From assembly GCA_015222915.1 (NCBI GenBank), contig JADFWE010000394.1, forward strand, positions 1-6,901: DNA of 6,901 bases, given 5' to 3'. The position numbers were made by a program, and so were the translations under genes. The notes under the pieces were generated by a model. It did not search any database. It was not told where the DNA came from and saw nothing but the letters and a program-made list of their open reading frames with translations. The DNA comes from Pseudomonadota bacterium. Lineage in GTDB: Bacteria > Pseudomonadota > Gammaproteobacteria > SZUA-229. Below, piece after piece: positions 6,788-6,901 of the stretch (the first letter of the stretch is position 1; each line of letters opens with the position of its first letter).

Positions 6788-6898
6788 TTTTACCACAGAG
6801 GCACAGAGAGCACAGAGGAAAAGCTTTGTGTTGTTAATCGCGCCGCAGGCGCTGTTAACAAAATAAAACGCCGTGTTCTCTGTGCCTCTGTGGTGAAA
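6788..6898. mobile_element. MITE-like nested inverted-repeat element after leuD
   Basis: Two terminal arms, 6792-6813 (ACCACAGAGGCACAGAGAGC...) and 6873-6894, are reverse complements over 22 bp with a single G-T wobble, and a few more T-A pairs extend outward to 6788/6898. Inside is a second hairpin: TTGTTAA (6831-6837) pairs with TTAACAA (6855-6861) and GCGCC (6840-6844) with GGCGC (6848-6852), closing a GCA loop. The left arm contains three spaced copies of CACAGAG (6794, 6802, 6811). The ACCACAGAGG-type arm resembles a dispersed intergenic repeat I recall from many proteobacterial genomes. It has no coding capacity. The transcript side ends in A residues, not U, so it is not a canonical intrinsic terminator, although it may slow or protect the leuD mRNA. 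The element may extend beyond the window. Confidence 0.75.
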
Positions 6899-6901
6899 AA
6901 A

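Noticed and set aside
6788..6898. Rho-independent terminator of the leuD transcript.
   Set aside because: The stem is strong but is followed by A residues on the leuD strand rather than a T-run; a repeat element explains the symmetry better.

Overview
This window looks like a chromosomal segment of a gammaproteobacterium, probably free-living. The evidence is the protein families and the block leuC - small lipoprotein - leuD, with a LysR-type regulator transcribed away from it, an arrangement I recall from beta/gammaproteobacteria. Base composition is moderate. No phage, plasmid, integron, CRISPR, tRNA or rRNA signal was seen. The genus cannot be named from this sequence.

Layout, left to right. 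1-121: leader or intergenic DNA with no supported gene. 122-1219 (+): complete aroC, chorismate synthase, the last shared step of aromatic amino acid synthesis. 1220-1371: spacer with small overlapping hairpins. 1372-2529 (+): a 12-helix MFS transporter of the HcaT-like (PPP / MFS_1_like) type. 2526-2786 (-): an open, coding-looking but startless frame, probably the 3' remnant of a decayed gene, ending tail to tail with the transporter. 2806-3669 (-): a LysR-type regulator. 3670-3924: divergent control region holding a perfect 27-bp inverted repeat and a very AT-rich promoter zone. 3925-4473 (+): an exported PEBP (YbhB/YbcL-like) protein. 4493-5896 (+): leuC. 5927-6112 (+): a small lipoprotein in the entericidin position. 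6143-6778 (+): leuD. 6788-6898: a MITE-like nested inverted-repeat element between leuD and whatever follows (leuB would be expected, but lies outside).

How the genes work together: LeuC and LeuD form the [4Fe-4S] isopropylmalate isomerase of leucine synthesis. The divergent LysR protein is the natural candidate regulator of that operon. Two envelope proteins (periplasmic PEBP and lipoprotein) are threaded into the same probable transcription unit and are the only genes here with strong Shine-Dalgarno sequences. AroC and the transporter form a separate forward-strand block.

No convincing new multi-gene system was found. The items most worth a second look are the two structured intergenic repeats (one probably transcribed as the leader of the LysR mRNA), the envelope genes inserted in the leucine operon, and the startless reverse-strand frame.
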